Source of the DNA: Luteitalea sp.
GTDB taxonomy: Bacteria; Acidobacteriota; Vicinamibacteria; Vicinamibacterales; Vicinamibacteraceae
DNA: 64,000 nt
Assembly: GCA_009377605.1 (NCBI GenBank)
Contig: WHTT01000004.1
Coordinates: forward strand, 1 to 64,000
Direction of reading: 5' to 3'
In this document: one piece after another, positions 16,735-24,963 of the stretch
How the letters are laid out: every line of letters starts with the position of its first letter
How positions within the stretch are numbered: the first letter of the stretch is position 1
The notes under the pieces: model-generated
What the model saw: only the letters and a program-made list of their open reading frames with translations
What the model was told of the DNA's origin: nothing
Databases searched by the model: none
Made by a program: the position numbers and the translations under genes

Positions 16735-18077
16735 ACCGGCTGCTTGCACTGCTAATCGTGTCGTCGGTCACGTACCTGATCACGAATCGGGTACTGCCGG
16801 CGCAGATGGCTGCCCGAGGCACGGCCCTCGCGCTCGGCTTCACGCTCATCGCCGCCGCGCTCGCCGGTGAAATCTTCGGGCGCCTGCGGCTGCCGCGCAT
16901 CACGGGCTATCTGCTCTTCGGCATCCTCTGCGGGCCCTATCTCGGCGAGGTCATCAACAGTGCGATGGCCCGGGAGCTGCAGGTCGTCAACGGTGTCGCC
17001 GTGGCGCTCATCGCGTTCGTCGCCGGTACCGAACTCAACCTCCACCGCCTGCGCCCCAAGCTCCAGGCGATGCTCAAGATGGGCGGCGTGACCATCCTCG
17101 TCATGTGGACCGGTCTCTGGGTGGCGTATTGGGCGGCATGGCCGTGGCTTCCGCTCGTTCCCGAAGCGGACACGCTACAGCGCCTTGCGCTCTCCGCGCT
17201 CTTGAGCACGGTGACTGTGACCTTCTCGCCAACCGTGACGATCGCGGTCATTGCCGAGGGTCGCGCTCGCGGGCCACTTGCCGAGCTCGTTCTTGCCGTG
17301 GTCATCCTCGGTGACCTGATGCTCATCCTGCTCTTCACACTGTCTTCCGAGGCCGTGAGGTGGTCACTAGGTGGAACGCCCGCCGTCGGAGCCGGGCTCG
17401 TCTCGGGGCTGGCGTGGGAGATCTTTGGCTCGCTCGCGTTCGGCGCGCTGGTCGGATCCGTCTTCGCGTTGTATCTACGATGGGTAGGCCATGAGCTGAC
17501 GGTCGTGCTGCTCGCCGTGTGCGTTCTACTCAGTCAGCTTGGCTCGGCACTGCATTTCGCGCCGTTGCTCGCGGCGCTGGCGACCGGCTTGGTGGTCGAA
17601 AACATCGCACCGCCCCAGGGAGATGCGCTTCGGGACGCCATAGAGCGCGGCGCCCTTCCGGTACTCGTCATCTTCTTTGCTGCCGCGGGGGCAAACCTGC
17701 AACTGGCCGCGCTCGCGCAAATCGGTTATCTGGCGATTGCGGTTTCGCTGCTCCGTCTCGTCTGCATCCGTGGGGGCACCACCCTGGGCTGCCGCGTCGC
17801 TGGCCTCGAGTCACCACAAGCACGGATGGTTTGGATGGGCCTCGTGTCGCAGGCGGGGGTCACACTCGGCCTTGCCGTCCTCGTAGCCTCGGAATTCCCT
17901 GGTTGGGGCGATCGGTTGGCCACTCTTACCGTGGCGCTCATCGCGCTGCACGAGATAGTGGGACCAATTCTCTTCCGCTCGGCCTTGGCATGTGCCGGGG
18001 AGCTCGGGAAGATGGATGAAGAGCGTGAGGGGCCGGATGTCCTCGACGACGTTCACGAAGCTGGGGCACGAGCTTGA
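16731..18077 (+). CDS. Kef/NapA-type sodium(potassium)/proton antiporter
   Basis: 448-residue membrane protein of the CPA2 family, about twelve hydrophobic segments. GRLRLPRITGYLLFGILCGPYL near the N-terminus is the characteristic CPA2 motif and is followed by FVAGTELNLHRLRPKL. The broken-helix region reads STVTVTFSPTVTIAVIAEG, and a late motif MGLVSQAGVTLGLAVLV is also typical. There is no C-terminal RCK/TrkA-N domain; the tail is short and acidic. It probably exchanges Na+ or K+ for H+ at the inner membrane and is coupled to the upstream membrane gene. Confidence 0.82.
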   Translation: MNRLLALLIVSSVTYLITNRVLPAQMAARGTALALGFTLIAAALAGEIFGRLRLPRITGYLLFGILCGPYLGEVINSAMARELQVVNGVAVALIAFVAGTELNLHRLRPKLQAMLKMGGVTILVMWTGLWVAYWAAWPWLPLVPEADTLQRLALSALLSTVTVTFSPTVTIAVIAEGRARGPLAELVLAVVILGDLMLILLFTLSSEAVRWSLGGTPAVGAGLVSGLAWEIFGSLAFGALVGSVFALYLRWVGHELTVVLLAVCVLLSQLGSALHFAPLLAALATGLVVENIAPPQGDALRDAIERGALPVLVIFFAAAGANLQLAALAQIGYLAIAVSLLRLVCIRGGTTLGCRVAGLESPQARMVWMGLVSQAGVTLGLAVLVASEFPGWGDRLATLTVALIALHEIVGPILFRSALACAGELGKMDEEREGPDVLDDVHEAGARA

Positions 18078-18230
18078 AAATGGGGTCAGAGGAAAGGTCC
18101 AGATGGACGAGGTGGGGGAAGAATATAGGGTAAACAGCTCTTGCAACTTTGCCAGTATTCCCGTAGCTTATAAAAGTCCATTGGTGAGCAAAGCGACGTG
18201 CGACGTGTCGCCGAGTCGCGCTCGAAGAGC

Positions 18231-19505
18231 ATGATCAAAGCTTGTAGATCGGCATCGTGCACGTGCGCCATGCTTGCGTCGCTCGGCCTGAATACTGCCG
18301 CTGCGGCCCAACCGGCCAGCGCGGCGCATCCCTCATCGCGCAGCGGCGAATCGAAGACGACGCCCGCCGCCCGGCCAGACGACGGCGGTGACCAGCGCCC
18401 TCAGGATCAGCAGTCCACGACCGCGGCCGCCAGCCGACCAGCGGGGCATGGCCCTTCCTGGCTGAGCCCGCTTCTGTCGCAAGTCAATCAGGCAGGTGAC
18501 GGCTGGACACCCCGAGCGGGGCGAATTGTGAGCGGCGGTGGGTTGGCCTTGGGTCAGGCATACACGAAATCGATCTTCGAAGGCCGTGCCCGGGCCCAGG
18601 CCGAGATGCTCTTCTCGGTGAAGGGCTACCTGCAAGGCGAGCTGAGCCTGAGCTCTCGTCCGCTGGGTGCCGGTGGCCTGACGCTAGGAGGACGTCTTCG
18701 GTACTCGGATCTTCCTCAGGAGGATTTCTTCGGCTTCGGCCAAGCCTCGTCGGCGTCGATGCACACGAGCTATTCACATCGGATGACCGACGTCAGCCTG
18801 GTCGCAGCGTTGGCGCCACGACCCTGGCTGCAGATCGAGGGAACCGCCGGTTTCCTGAATCATGACCTCAGCCGAGGCCGCCAACCGGGCCTGCCGTCCA
18901 TCGAGGAGCGCTTCACCGACGAGGCTGTTCCTGGGCTGGTCGGCACCACGCAGTTCATGCAGACCGGCGTGGCCGCCGTCGTGGACCTTCGAGACGTCGC
19001 CGAGGCGCCGCGGCACGGCGGGTGGTATAGAGCGTCGTTGACCCACTACGAGGGAATTGGTGGTAGCGGCGCGAGGTTCGCCAGCTTCGACGCGGATCTG
19101 CGGCAGTTCATCGCCATTCCGGGGACCACCAGACACGTGCTCGCGCTGCACGGCCAGGTCATGTCGACGGCGGGCGGCACGGACGCAGAGATACCATTTT
19201 TCATGATGCCGCGATTGGGGGGGAAATCCTTACGCGGATACGAGGTCTCGCGTTACACCGATCGCCATCTGCTGGCGTTTTCGGTCGAGCACCGGTGGGA
19301 CGTCCATCCCAAGCTTCAGCTCGTGGGGTTCTTGGATGTCGGACAGGTGGCGCCCGCCTTGGGTGCCTTCGGGCTCGAGCGCTTCCGAAGCTCGGTCGGC
19401 ACGGGCGTACGGTATCGCGTGGGAGGTCACGCTGCCGTTCGCCTCGATTTTGCAACGGGACGCGACGGCTCGCGCTGGCATCTGGGATTCGGGCCGTCCT
19501 TCTGA
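18231..19505 (+). CDS. outer-membrane Omp85/BamA-like beta-barrel protein
   Basis: 424-residue exported protein. A signal peptide is followed by a Ser/Ala/Pro/Gln-rich low-complexity region (about residues 30-85) and then a surface-antigen (D15-type) barrel without visible POTRA domains. Barrel evidence: alternating beta strands throughout, the late motif LGGKSLRGYEVSRYTDRH (the conserved RGY element of the barrel), VEHRWDVHPKLQLVGFLDVGQV, and a C-terminal phenylalanine (GFGPSF) recognised by the BAM machinery. The start at 18231 (MIKACRS) fits a signal peptide better than an in-frame start 33 bases upstream. Likely an accessory barrel of unknown cargo rather than BamA itself. Confidence 0.78.
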   Translation: MIKACRSASCTCAMLASLGLNTAAAAQPASAAHPSSRSGESKTTPAARPDDGGDQRPQDQQSTTAAASRPAGHGPSWLSPLLSQVNQAGDGWTPRAGRIVSGGGLALGQAYTKSIFEGRARAQAEMLFSVKGYLQGELSLSSRPLGAGGLTLGGRLRYSDLPQEDFFGFGQASSASMHTSYSHRMTDVSLVAALAPRPWLQIEGTAGFLNHDLSRGRQPGLPSIEERFTDEAVPGLVGTTQFMQTGVAAVVDLRDVAEAPRHGGWYRASLTHYEGIGGSGARFASFDADLRQFIAIPGTTRHVLALHGQVMSTAGGTDAEIPFFMMPRLGGKSLRGYEVSRYTDRHLLAFSVEHRWDVHPKLQLVGFLDVGQVAPALGAFGLERFRSSVGTGVRYRVGGHAAVRLDFATGRDGSRWHLGFGPSF

Positions 19506-19528
19506 CGCCGCGCCGAGGCGTCCGTCAC

Positions 19529-19553
19529 GGCGCGCTCGGCGAGCGCGCGCTAC
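19529..19553. repeat. REP-like hairpin, CTAC foot
   Basis: GGCGCGCTCGGCGAGCGCGCGCTAC: a hairpin with the CTAC (GTAG on the other strand) foot, in the convergent gap between the barrel gene and the next gene. Confidence 0.65.
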
Positions 19554-19556
19554 CTT

Positions 19557-20054
19557 TCACTGCTCACGCTCGCGGCGCTCCCGCTCCTCTTTCTTCTTCT
19601 TCTCCGCAGCCCTCTTCTTCGCCCAGCTGGTGATGGCGATACCGACGTTCGAGAGGTTGGCTGCCGGGGAGCGGAACTCGCGCGGTGTCACGAGATCCAG
19701 GAACTCGCTGTGAGTCATAGCGCCGTATGGGGCTGGCGTGGTGGTGGACTCACCTTCGTTGAAGAGCCGAATTCGCGGAGCGACGCCATACACCTGAATA
19801 TAGGCGCGGAGCCGCTGGCCGTCGAAGGTCTCGCGGGCGGTGGGGTTTCGTTCGAGGTCGCGCCTGATCCGCCCCAATGACAGGCCGAGCTGGTCCACGT
19901 CGAGCGAGAGAGGTTGAGAATCGTTACGGGTACTGCGAGGTGCTGGCGCACCGTTCGAGCCGGACGACGAGGGATCCGGCTCCTGCTGTGCTTGCGAGAC
20001 CGTGACCGGAACTACCGCTAGCACAGCTGCCAAACCGAGCGCGAAGGGTCGCAT
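19557..20054 (-). CDS. exported protein of unknown function with Lys/Glu-rich tail
   Basis: 165-residue protein with a clear Sec signal peptide (MRPFALGLAAVLAVVPVTVSQAQ), a Ser/Pro-rich linker and a compact middle domain (about 55-130: LSLGRIRRDLERNPTARETF, RLRAYIQVYGVAPRIRLF, MTHSEFLDLVTPREF). The C-terminal 25 residues are almost entirely Lys, Arg and Glu. No catalytic motif is recognised. It lies directly downstream of the A-type Fe-S carrier gene on the same strand (38-bp gap), so it may share its transcript. Confidence 0.65.
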   Translation of the reverse strand: MRPFALGLAAVLAVVPVTVSQAQQEPDPSSSGSNGAPAPRSTRNDSQPLSLDVDQLGLSLGRIRRDLERNPTARETFDGQRLRAYIQVYGVAPRIRLFNEGESTTTPAPYGAMTHSEFLDLVTPREFRSPAANLSNVGIAITSWAKKRAAEKKKKEERERREREQ

Positions 20055-20092
20055 AATCGGTTAGACGCTCGGCGGCGCCTCGTGGATGAAGG

Positions 20093-20419
20093 TTACACGG
20101 AAAACGACGTTCCGCAGCCACAGCTCGCCTTGGCGTTTGGATTCTCGACCACGAACCCCTTGCTGAGCAGGCTCGTATCGTAGTCGAGGACCGTGCCGGC
20201 CAGGAAACGGAGGCTCCTCGGATCGACGAAGACGCGCGTGTCGTGTGGCCCTTCGTACACTTCATCATCGGGCCGCGGCGCCTCTTCCCAAGCGAAGATG
20301 TAGCTCAACCCTGAGCAGCCGCCGGCCTTCACACCGACCCGCAGGGCGCCGTGCAACATTCCCTGTTTCTCGAGGAGCTTACGAATTTGCCTGCCTGCGT
20401 TCTCGCTGATCGCTATCAT
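20093..20419 (-). CDS. A-type iron-sulfur cluster carrier (ErpA/IscA/SufA family)
   Basis: 108-residue A-type carrier that receives Fe-S clusters and passes them to apo-enzymes. The three conserved cysteines are present: one in KAGGCSGLSY (C35) and two in the C-terminal ASCGCGTSF. The family motif VFVDPRSLRFLAGTVLDY is also intact. The cysteine desulfurase and Rrf2 regulator genes lie just beyond on the same strand, separated by one small gene on the opposite strand. Which subfamily (ErpA or IscA) it belongs to cannot be decided here. Confidence 0.92.
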   Translation of the reverse strand: MIAISENAGRQIRKLLEKQGMLHGALRVGVKAGGCSGLSYIFAWEEAPRPDDEVYEGPHDTRVFVDPRSLRFLAGTVLDYDTSLLSKGFVVENPNAKASCGCGTSFSV

Positions 20420-20540
20420 GCTGGTCGTCCAAGTTCGTCCGGCGGGGCCTTCGAGCCTGCGCGAACGACGGTAGTTGTTCCGCAGACTGTTTGGCTCTCC
20501 CGTAAACCTCTAAGTAGAATTGTACCTCAGGTGTCGACCA

Positions 20541-20843
20541 ATGAGCACTGAAGAGGGACCGAAAAGCGCCTACGAGCTTGCAATGGCACGGTTGCGGAAG
20601 AAAGATGCCGAGGCAGGCATGGACGACCGACCGCTGAGCGAGGCTCAGCGCGCCTCGATTCTCGATATCCGCCAGTTCTATGGCGCCAAAACAGCTGAGC
20701 TCGAGATTCTTCATCAATCAGCGCTTGCGCGCGTCTGGGAGTCCTCGGAACGGGCGCGACTCGACGAAGAGTACCGGCGCGACATCCAGCGGCTCCGCGA
20801 CGAGCGCGACGGGAAGATCGCGAAGATCCGAGAGAGCGACTGA
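20541..20843 (+). CDS. small charged protein of unknown function
   Basis: 100-residue, highly charged, predicted all-helical protein (MSTEEGPKSAYELAMARLRK...). The second half (about 45-97: AELEILHQSALARVWESSERARLDEEYRRDIQRL, quoted in part) looks like a coiled coil rich in Glu and Arg. No domain is recognised. It lies on the plus strand inside the otherwise reverse-strand Fe-S locus, ending 6 bases from the iscS stop codon and starting 121 bases from the carrier gene start. I prefer the ATG at 20541 to the upstream TTG. Confidence 0.6.
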   Translation: MSTEEGPKSAYELAMARLRKKDAEAGMDDRPLSEAQRASILDIRQFYGAKTAELEILHQSALARVWESSERARLDEEYRRDIQRLRDERDGKIAKIRESD

Positions 20844-20849
20844 CGACAA

Positions 20850-22019
20850 CTACCGGAGCGCCGCCTGTCGCGCACGCAGATGAGGCACGAGTCCGGCAAG
20901 GCGTGAGATCACGTACTCGATCTCCTCCGCCGTCGTGAAGCGCGTGAGGCCGAATCGAATCGACGCGCGCCCGAGATCTTCGTTCACGCTCAGGGCAGCG
21001 AGCACATGCGACGGCTCGGCGCTTGCGGTCGTGCACGCCGCGCCAGGCGACACGGCAATGTCGTCAAGCGCAAGAAACAGCGCGCTTCCCTCGATACCTG
21101 GGATGCTCACATGGAGATTGTGCGGCAACCGTTTCTCCATCGAGCCGTTCACCTGCAAGTCAGCGATCGCCGCTTCGAGCCCCGCCAGCAACCGATCTCG
21201 CAACAGGCGCAGATGCTCACTCTCCTCCCCCATCTTGCTGCGACTGATCGCACACGCTTTGCCGAAGCCGACGATGCCGGGCACGTTGAGGGTGCCGGAG
21301 CGCAAGCCGCGCTCGTGGCCACCGCCGTGCATCTGCGCTGCGAGTGCCGACTTCGCTTGGCGCCGCACGTACAGCGCGCCGATGCCCTTGGGCCCATAGA
21401 TCTTGTGTGCCGTGCACGAGAGCAAGTCGATCTGCATCCGATCGACGTCGATTGGGATCTTGCCGACGGCTTGTGCCGCATCGGTATGAAAGAGCACGCC
21501 GCGCTCACGACAGACCGCACCAATCTCTGCGAGCGGCTGCAGCACACCGATCTCATTGTTGGCTGCCATGACCGACACCATGACAGTGTCGGACGCGATG
21601 GCTGCCTGCAGATCGTCGAGGACCAATAGCCCATCCGGCTGCACGGGCAAGCGCGTCACACGGACGCCGCGGGCCTCGAGCGCGGCGCACGAATCGAGCA
21701 CGGATCGGTGCTCGGTGGCAACCGACACGATGTGACGACCACCTTCGGCGCGCAGACCGAGTCCTTCGGCGACGCCCTTCAAGGCGAGGTTGTTCGACTC
21801 CGTCGCACCGCTCGTGAAGAGGATGTCCTTGTGGTGGGCGCCTATGAGAGCGGCGATCTCCGCGCGGGCGGCGTCGACCGCCTCTCGTGCCCGCCATCCG
21901 AAGGCGTGGTGGCGGCTGGCGGCGTTGCCGAACGCCTCCGCGAAATACGGCTGCATGGCCTCCACGACCGCCGGATCGCAGGGCGTCGTCGCGTGCGCAT
22001 CGAGGTAGATGAGATTCAA
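20850..22019 (-). CDS. iscS: cysteine desulfurase (IscS/NifS type)
   Basis: PLP-dependent enzyme that takes sulfur from cysteine as a persulfide for Fe-S cluster and thio-cofactor synthesis. Visible: the N-terminus IYLDAHATTPCDP, SGATESNNLALKG, the cofactor histidine region TEHRSVLD, the PLP lysine in SCTAHKIYGPKG (about residue 206), RSGTLNVPGIVGFG, and the active-site cysteine in SPGAACTTASAEPSHVL (about residue 329, as in IscS). No ATG is available; I prefer the TTG at 22019 (MNLIYLDAH), although a TTG at 22037 is in frame but abuts a REP element and would leave no room for a ribosome site. The desulfurase may also feed the E1/rhodanese protein nearby. Confidence 0.92.
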   Translation of the reverse strand: MNLIYLDAHATTPCDPAVVEAMQPYFAEAFGNAASRHHAFGWRAREAVDAARAEIAALIGAHHKDILFTSGATESNNLALKGVAEGLGLRAEGGRHIVSVATEHRSVLDSCAALEARGVRVTRLPVQPDGLLVLDDLQAAIASDTVMVSVMAANNEIGVLQPLAEIGAVCRERGVLFHTDAAQAVGKIPIDVDRMQIDLLSCTAHKIYGPKGIGALYVRRQAKSALAAQMHGGGHERGLRSGTLNVPGIVGFGKACAISRSKMGEESEHLRLLRDRLLAGLEAAIADLQVNGSMEKRLPHNLHVSIPGIEGSALFLALDDIAVSPGAACTTASAEPSHVLAALSVNEDLGRASIRFGLTRFTTAEEIEYVISRLAGLVPHLRARQAALR

Positions 22020-22039
22020 AATGGCGTGCGCTCCCAATG

Positions 22040-22110
22040 GTAGGGCGCGTTCACCGAACGCGCCTACCGGAGCCCCTGAGGTAACGGCCGCCTCGGCGAG
22101 ACGGCCCTAC
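22040..22110. repeat. REP-like inverted pair (BIME)
   Basis: Forward hairpin 22040-22064 (GTAG then GGCGCGTTC-acc-GAACGCGCC) and reverse hairpin 22086-22110 (GGCCGCCTCGGCGAGACGGC ending CCTAC) sit 21 bases apart between iscS and its regulator gene. Confidence 0.8.
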
Positions 22111-22118
22111 CGAGAATC

Positions 22119-22604
22119 CTACTTAGGACTCATGACTGGTGACTTGAGCGCTGTACCGCGGTGAACGACCGTGACAGGGCTCGTCGGCATCAGCGGAATG
22201 GCGTCTTGTGCGATTTCGAGAAGGCTGCAGGTACCCAGCGCCTGGAGGATGCGATCCTTGATGCGCCACAGTGGATCGCGCACGTTGCATTTCGAGTACT
22301 GCTCGCAATCGTGGTCGTCGGTCGAGCACGCGGTCATCGTGACTGGGCCGTCGACAGCCTCGATGATGTCCGCGACAGAGATCCGGCTGGCTGGGCGTGC
22401 AAGCGTGTAGCCCCCGCGAGTGCCCTGGTGGCTGACGAGCAGATCACGACGCGCCAGCCGCTGGAGAACCTTCGCCATGAGCTCGACAGGAATGTCGTAC
22501 TGCCCTGCAATCTCACGCGCGCTCGCCGAGGCGTGCTCGTCACTGAGCGCGAGGTGCTTCATCGCAATCAGTGCGTAATCGGCCTTCTTCGATAGCCTGA
22601 ACAT
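22119..22604 (-). CDS. iscR: Rrf2-family Fe-S cluster regulator (IscR-like)
   Basis: 161-residue transcription factor. The winged-helix N-terminus reads MFRLSKKADYALIAMKHLAL, with SAREIAGQYDIPVELMAKVLQRLARRDLLVSHQG (quoted in part) as the recognition region and GTRGGYTLARP as the wing. Three cysteines follow in the cluster-binding arrangement (ACSTDDHDCEQYSKC), as in IscR. By analogy it senses Fe-S status and controls the adjacent cysteine desulfurase gene, which follows on the same strand. A REP-like pair separates the two genes, so differential mRNA stability is possible. Confidence 0.88.
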   Translation of the reverse strand: MFRLSKKADYALIAMKHLALSDEHASASAREIAGQYDIPVELMAKVLQRLARRDLLVSHQGTRGGYTLARPASRISVADIIEAVDGPVTMTACSTDDHDCEQYSKCNVRDPLWRIKDRILQALGTCSLLEIAQDAIPLMPTSPVTVVHRGTALKSPVMSPK

Positions 22605-22680
22605 GGTGCCAGCCCGGCTATCCGAGCTATAGAAGCATGGTACGCCCTGGTACCGGGCGGGTCAAGTAACCGGTGGAAAG

Positions 22681-22829
22681 TTCGAGGTTTGAGGTTCGAG
22701 GTTCGAGGTTGGGGGGGTTGAGGTGTTCGAAGGCGAAGCTCGAAGAGCCCCGGAGCAACGAAGGAAACCTCCAGCATTGGCCCTTTCACCGTAAACCTTG
22801 AACCTCGAACCTCGAACCTTGAACCTTTA
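22681..22829. repeat. 7-bp tandem repeats, inverted arrays (GAGGTTC type)
   Basis: 22681-22710 has GAGGTTY heptads and 22792-22828 the complementary GAACCTC/GAACCTT heptads, around an 80-bp core. The stop codon of the adjoining E1 gene (22827-22829) lies inside the right array. Confidence 0.85.
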
Positions 22830-24290
22830 GTACTTCGGCTGTGAAGGGTCGACTTTGTCGATCCAGGCGAGAATGCCGCCCTTGAGGTTGACCGCCTTGT
22901 CGAAGCCTTGCCGCTGCAGAAGCGTCACAGCCTGCGCGCTGCGCGCACCTGATCGGCAGTGAACGACGAGATCTCGGCCTCGGTCGAGCTCCTGCGCGCG
23001 GCCTGGAAGCTGGCCTAGCGGGATGACAACCGAGCCGTCGATACGGCAGATCTGCACCTCATGCGGCTCCCGCACGTCGAGAATCACGAAGTCATCCCCC
23101 CGATCGAGCTTCTCCTTCACCGCTTCCGGGGTGATCTCTGGAACCGTTGACGTCGTAGGCGACGGTGCGGCAGACGCCGCCGGTCGCAAGCCGCAAAACT
23201 GCTCGTAGTCGATGAGCGCTTTCACGGTTGGATTGTCGCCGCAGACGGGGCACTCCGGATCGCGCCGCAGCTTCAGCTCGCGAAAGCGCATCCCGAGGGC
23301 GTCGTAGATCAAGAACCGGCCAACGAGCGGCTCACCGACGCCGAGCATCAGCTTGATGGCCTCGGTCGCCTGAACGAGACCCACGAGGCCCGGGAGCACG
23401 CCGAGCACGCCACCCTCCGCACAGCTCGGCACGAGACCCGGCGGCGGCGGCTCGGGGTAGAGGCAGCGGTAGCAGGGGCCGCCCTTCACCGCGAACACAG
23501 ATGCCTGCCCTTCGAAGCGAAAGATGCTGCCGTAGGCATTCGGCTTCCCCAGCAGCACGCAGGCGTCGTTCACGAGATAGCGAGTGGGGAAGTTGTCCGT
23601 TCCGTCCACGATGACGTCGTACGGCTCGAAGAGGTCCAGCGCGTTTGCGGATGACAGCTGCGTCTGGTGCAAATCAACCTGAATATGTGGATTGATCGCT
23701 TGGATCTTCTCTCTGGCGGATTGGAGCTTTGGCCGACCCACGTCCGGCGTGCCGTGGATGATCTGCCGCTGTAGATTGCTGTGATCGACCACGTCGAAGT
23801 CCACGAGACCGATCCGACCAACACCTGCAGCCGCGAGATAGAGCGCTACCGGTGAGCCGAGACCACCCGCGCCGATGCACAGCACACTAGCGGCTTTCAG
23901 CTTTCGCTGGCCGTCCATGCCGACCTCCGGCATGATCAGGTGCCGGTTGTAGCGCTGGATCTCTTCCGACGAGAGGGCGGGCAGCTCCACGGGCGGCGAT
24001 GCCGTCACAGCCTCGACGCCGCCTGCCACCGACGGGATGATGCTCAGCGAGTCACCGGCGCGAACCGGTGTCTCCTCCTTCTGCAAATACCGGATGTCAT
24101 CATCATTGAGATAGACGTTGACGAAGCTCCGCAGCTTTCCTTCCTCCGTATAGAGGTGCCGGCGGAGATCGCCATACGTCGTGGCGAGATTCGCGAGCAC
24201 CTCGCCAACCGTGGTGCCCTCGACTTCGACGATGTCGCGTTGGTCCGTGTAGGACCTGAGTGGGGTCGGAATATGAACTTTGTGTGCCAC
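22827..24290 (-). CDS. fusion of ubiquitin-like (MoaD/ThiS/CysO) domain, MoeB/ThiF-type E1 and rhodanese
   Basis: 487-residue three-domain protein. Residues 1-91 are a MoaD/ThiS/CysO-like beta-grasp domain that ends in SIIPSVAGG, i.e. with the diglycine expected at the C-terminus of a free sulfur carrier. Residues about 105-360 are an adenylyltransferase of the MoeB/ThiF type (IGAGGLGSPVALYLAAAGVG, VDFDVVDHSNLQRQ, zinc cysteines CYRCLYP and CPVCG, and PSCAEGGVLGVLPG). Residues about 385-485 are a rhodanese with the persulfide cysteine in VHCRSGARSA. It should activate the carrier's diglycine and load it with sulfur for molybdopterin, thiamin or cysteine synthesis. GTG 24290 gives MAHKVHIP; the further open frame upstream is encoded by heptad repeats. 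A JAMM peptidase gene is next upstream. Confidence 0.9.
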   Translation of the reverse strand: MAHKVHIPTPLRSYTDQRDIVEVEGTTVGEVLANLATTYGDLRRHLYTEEGKLRSFVNVYLNDDDIRYLQKEETPVRAGDSLSIIPSVAGGVEAVTASPPVELPALSSEEIQRYNRHLIMPEVGMDGQRKLKAASVLCIGAGGLGSPVALYLAAAGVGRIGLVDFDVVDHSNLQRQIIHGTPDVGRPKLQSAREKIQAINPHIQVDLHQTQLSSANALDLFEPYDVIVDGTDNFPTRYLVNDACVLLGKPNAYGSIFRFEGQASVFAVKGGPCYRCLYPEPPPPGLVPSCAEGGVLGVLPGLVGLVQATEAIKLMLGVGEPLVGRFLIYDALGMRFRELKLRRDPECPVCGDNPTVKALIDYEQFCGLRPAASAAPSPTTSTVPEITPEAVKEKLDRGDDFVILDVREPHEVQICRIDGSVVIPLGQLPGRAQELDRGRDLVVHCRSGARSAQAVTLLQRQGFDKAVNLKGGILAWIDKVDPSQPKY

Positions 24291-24305
24291 GTTCTGCCTC
24301 GTTAG

Positions 24306-24417
24306 CGGTCCTTGGTTCTTGGTCCTTGGTCCTTGGTGCGGCTGAGCAACCAGGCCATAGGCGCACCAAGAACTAAGGACCAAGAACTAAGGACTAAGGA
24401 CTAAGGACTAAGGACTC
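24306..24417. repeat. 7-bp tandem repeats, inverted arrays (GGTCCTT / AAGGACT)
   Basis: 24306-24339 carries GGTCCTT/GGTTCTT heptads, 24366-24417 the inverted AAGGACC/AAGAACT/AAGGACT heptads (about seven), around a 26-bp core. The right array runs over the stop codon (24408-24410) of the JAMM gene; the left array lies just upstream of the E1 fusion start. Confidence 0.88.
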
Positions 24418-24851
24418 TCAACAACTACCTCGTCGAATCGGGAACGGTCGTCCCGCAGCTGCCAGCCCGTCAGCTCCGCCGGCGCCCCGTCACGGACCGA
24501 GAGGATCACGTACACGAAACCAGGCCATGCCGCCGCAAGATCGTGCACCGAGGGCTGCGCTGGATGATCCGGGTGCGAGTGGTAGAAGCCGAGCAACTCT
24601 CGACCGGCTTCACGGACTCTCTGTTCGAGAGCACGATATTCGGCCGGGCTGACCAGGAAGCGACGCTGCTGGTTCTCGCCGCTCGTGTTGGGCAGCGGCC
24701 ATGCCTCCTCCAACGCATCACCGTGGCCCACCAGCGCGCCGCAGCACTCGAGGGGGTAGGTCGTCTGGCCATGCGCGCGGATACTCGCCAGCGCCGCCGA
24801 GGACGCTGCAAGCCGCCGTGTTTGCACCTGCTGTCCTGCAGTCGTATTCAT
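24408..24851 (-). CDS. JAMM/MPN+ metallopeptidase (Mec+-like)
   Basis: 147-residue zinc isopeptidase of the JAB1/MPN/Mov34 family. The JAMM residues are intact: E35 in YPLECCGALVG, and H91, H93, S101 and D104 in GFYHSHPDHPAQPSVHD. The short, single-domain form resembles Mec+ of actinobacteria, which releases cysteine from the sulfur carrier CysO after the carrier's C-terminus has been loaded. It lies 117 bases upstream of the ubiquitin-like/E1/rhodanese fusion on the same strand. A likely role is to act on that carrier, either removing cysteine from it or cutting after its diglycine. The start at 24851 (MNTTAG) is chosen because further upstream the open frame is only the antisense of the TonB receptor. 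Confidence 0.85.
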   Translation of the reverse strand: MNTTAGQQVQTRRLAASSAALASIRAHGQTTYPLECCGALVGHGDALEEAWPLPNTSGENQQRRFLVSPAEYRALEQRVREAGRELLGFYHSHPDHPAQPSVHDLAAAWPGFVYVILSVRDGAPAELTGWQLRDDRSRFDEVVVESP

Positions 24852-24882
24852 CGCTCGATCGTGGATCGGCCTGGCTGACTCG

Positions 24883-24911
24883 TCCGCCGAAGCGCGAAGC
24901 GCGAAGGCGGA
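24883..24911. repeat. dispersed motif TCCGCCGAAGC...GCGAAGGCGGA
   Basis: Inverted ends TCCGCC/GGCGGA flank two GCGAAGC units in the divergent gap between the JAMM gene and the TonB receptor. Relatives are at 8389-8425 and 43124-43227. Confidence 0.5.
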
Positions 24912-24963
24912 AGGCCAGCCCTGTCGGTAGAATACCCGAACGTTCGAAACGGCCGAAAACCCC

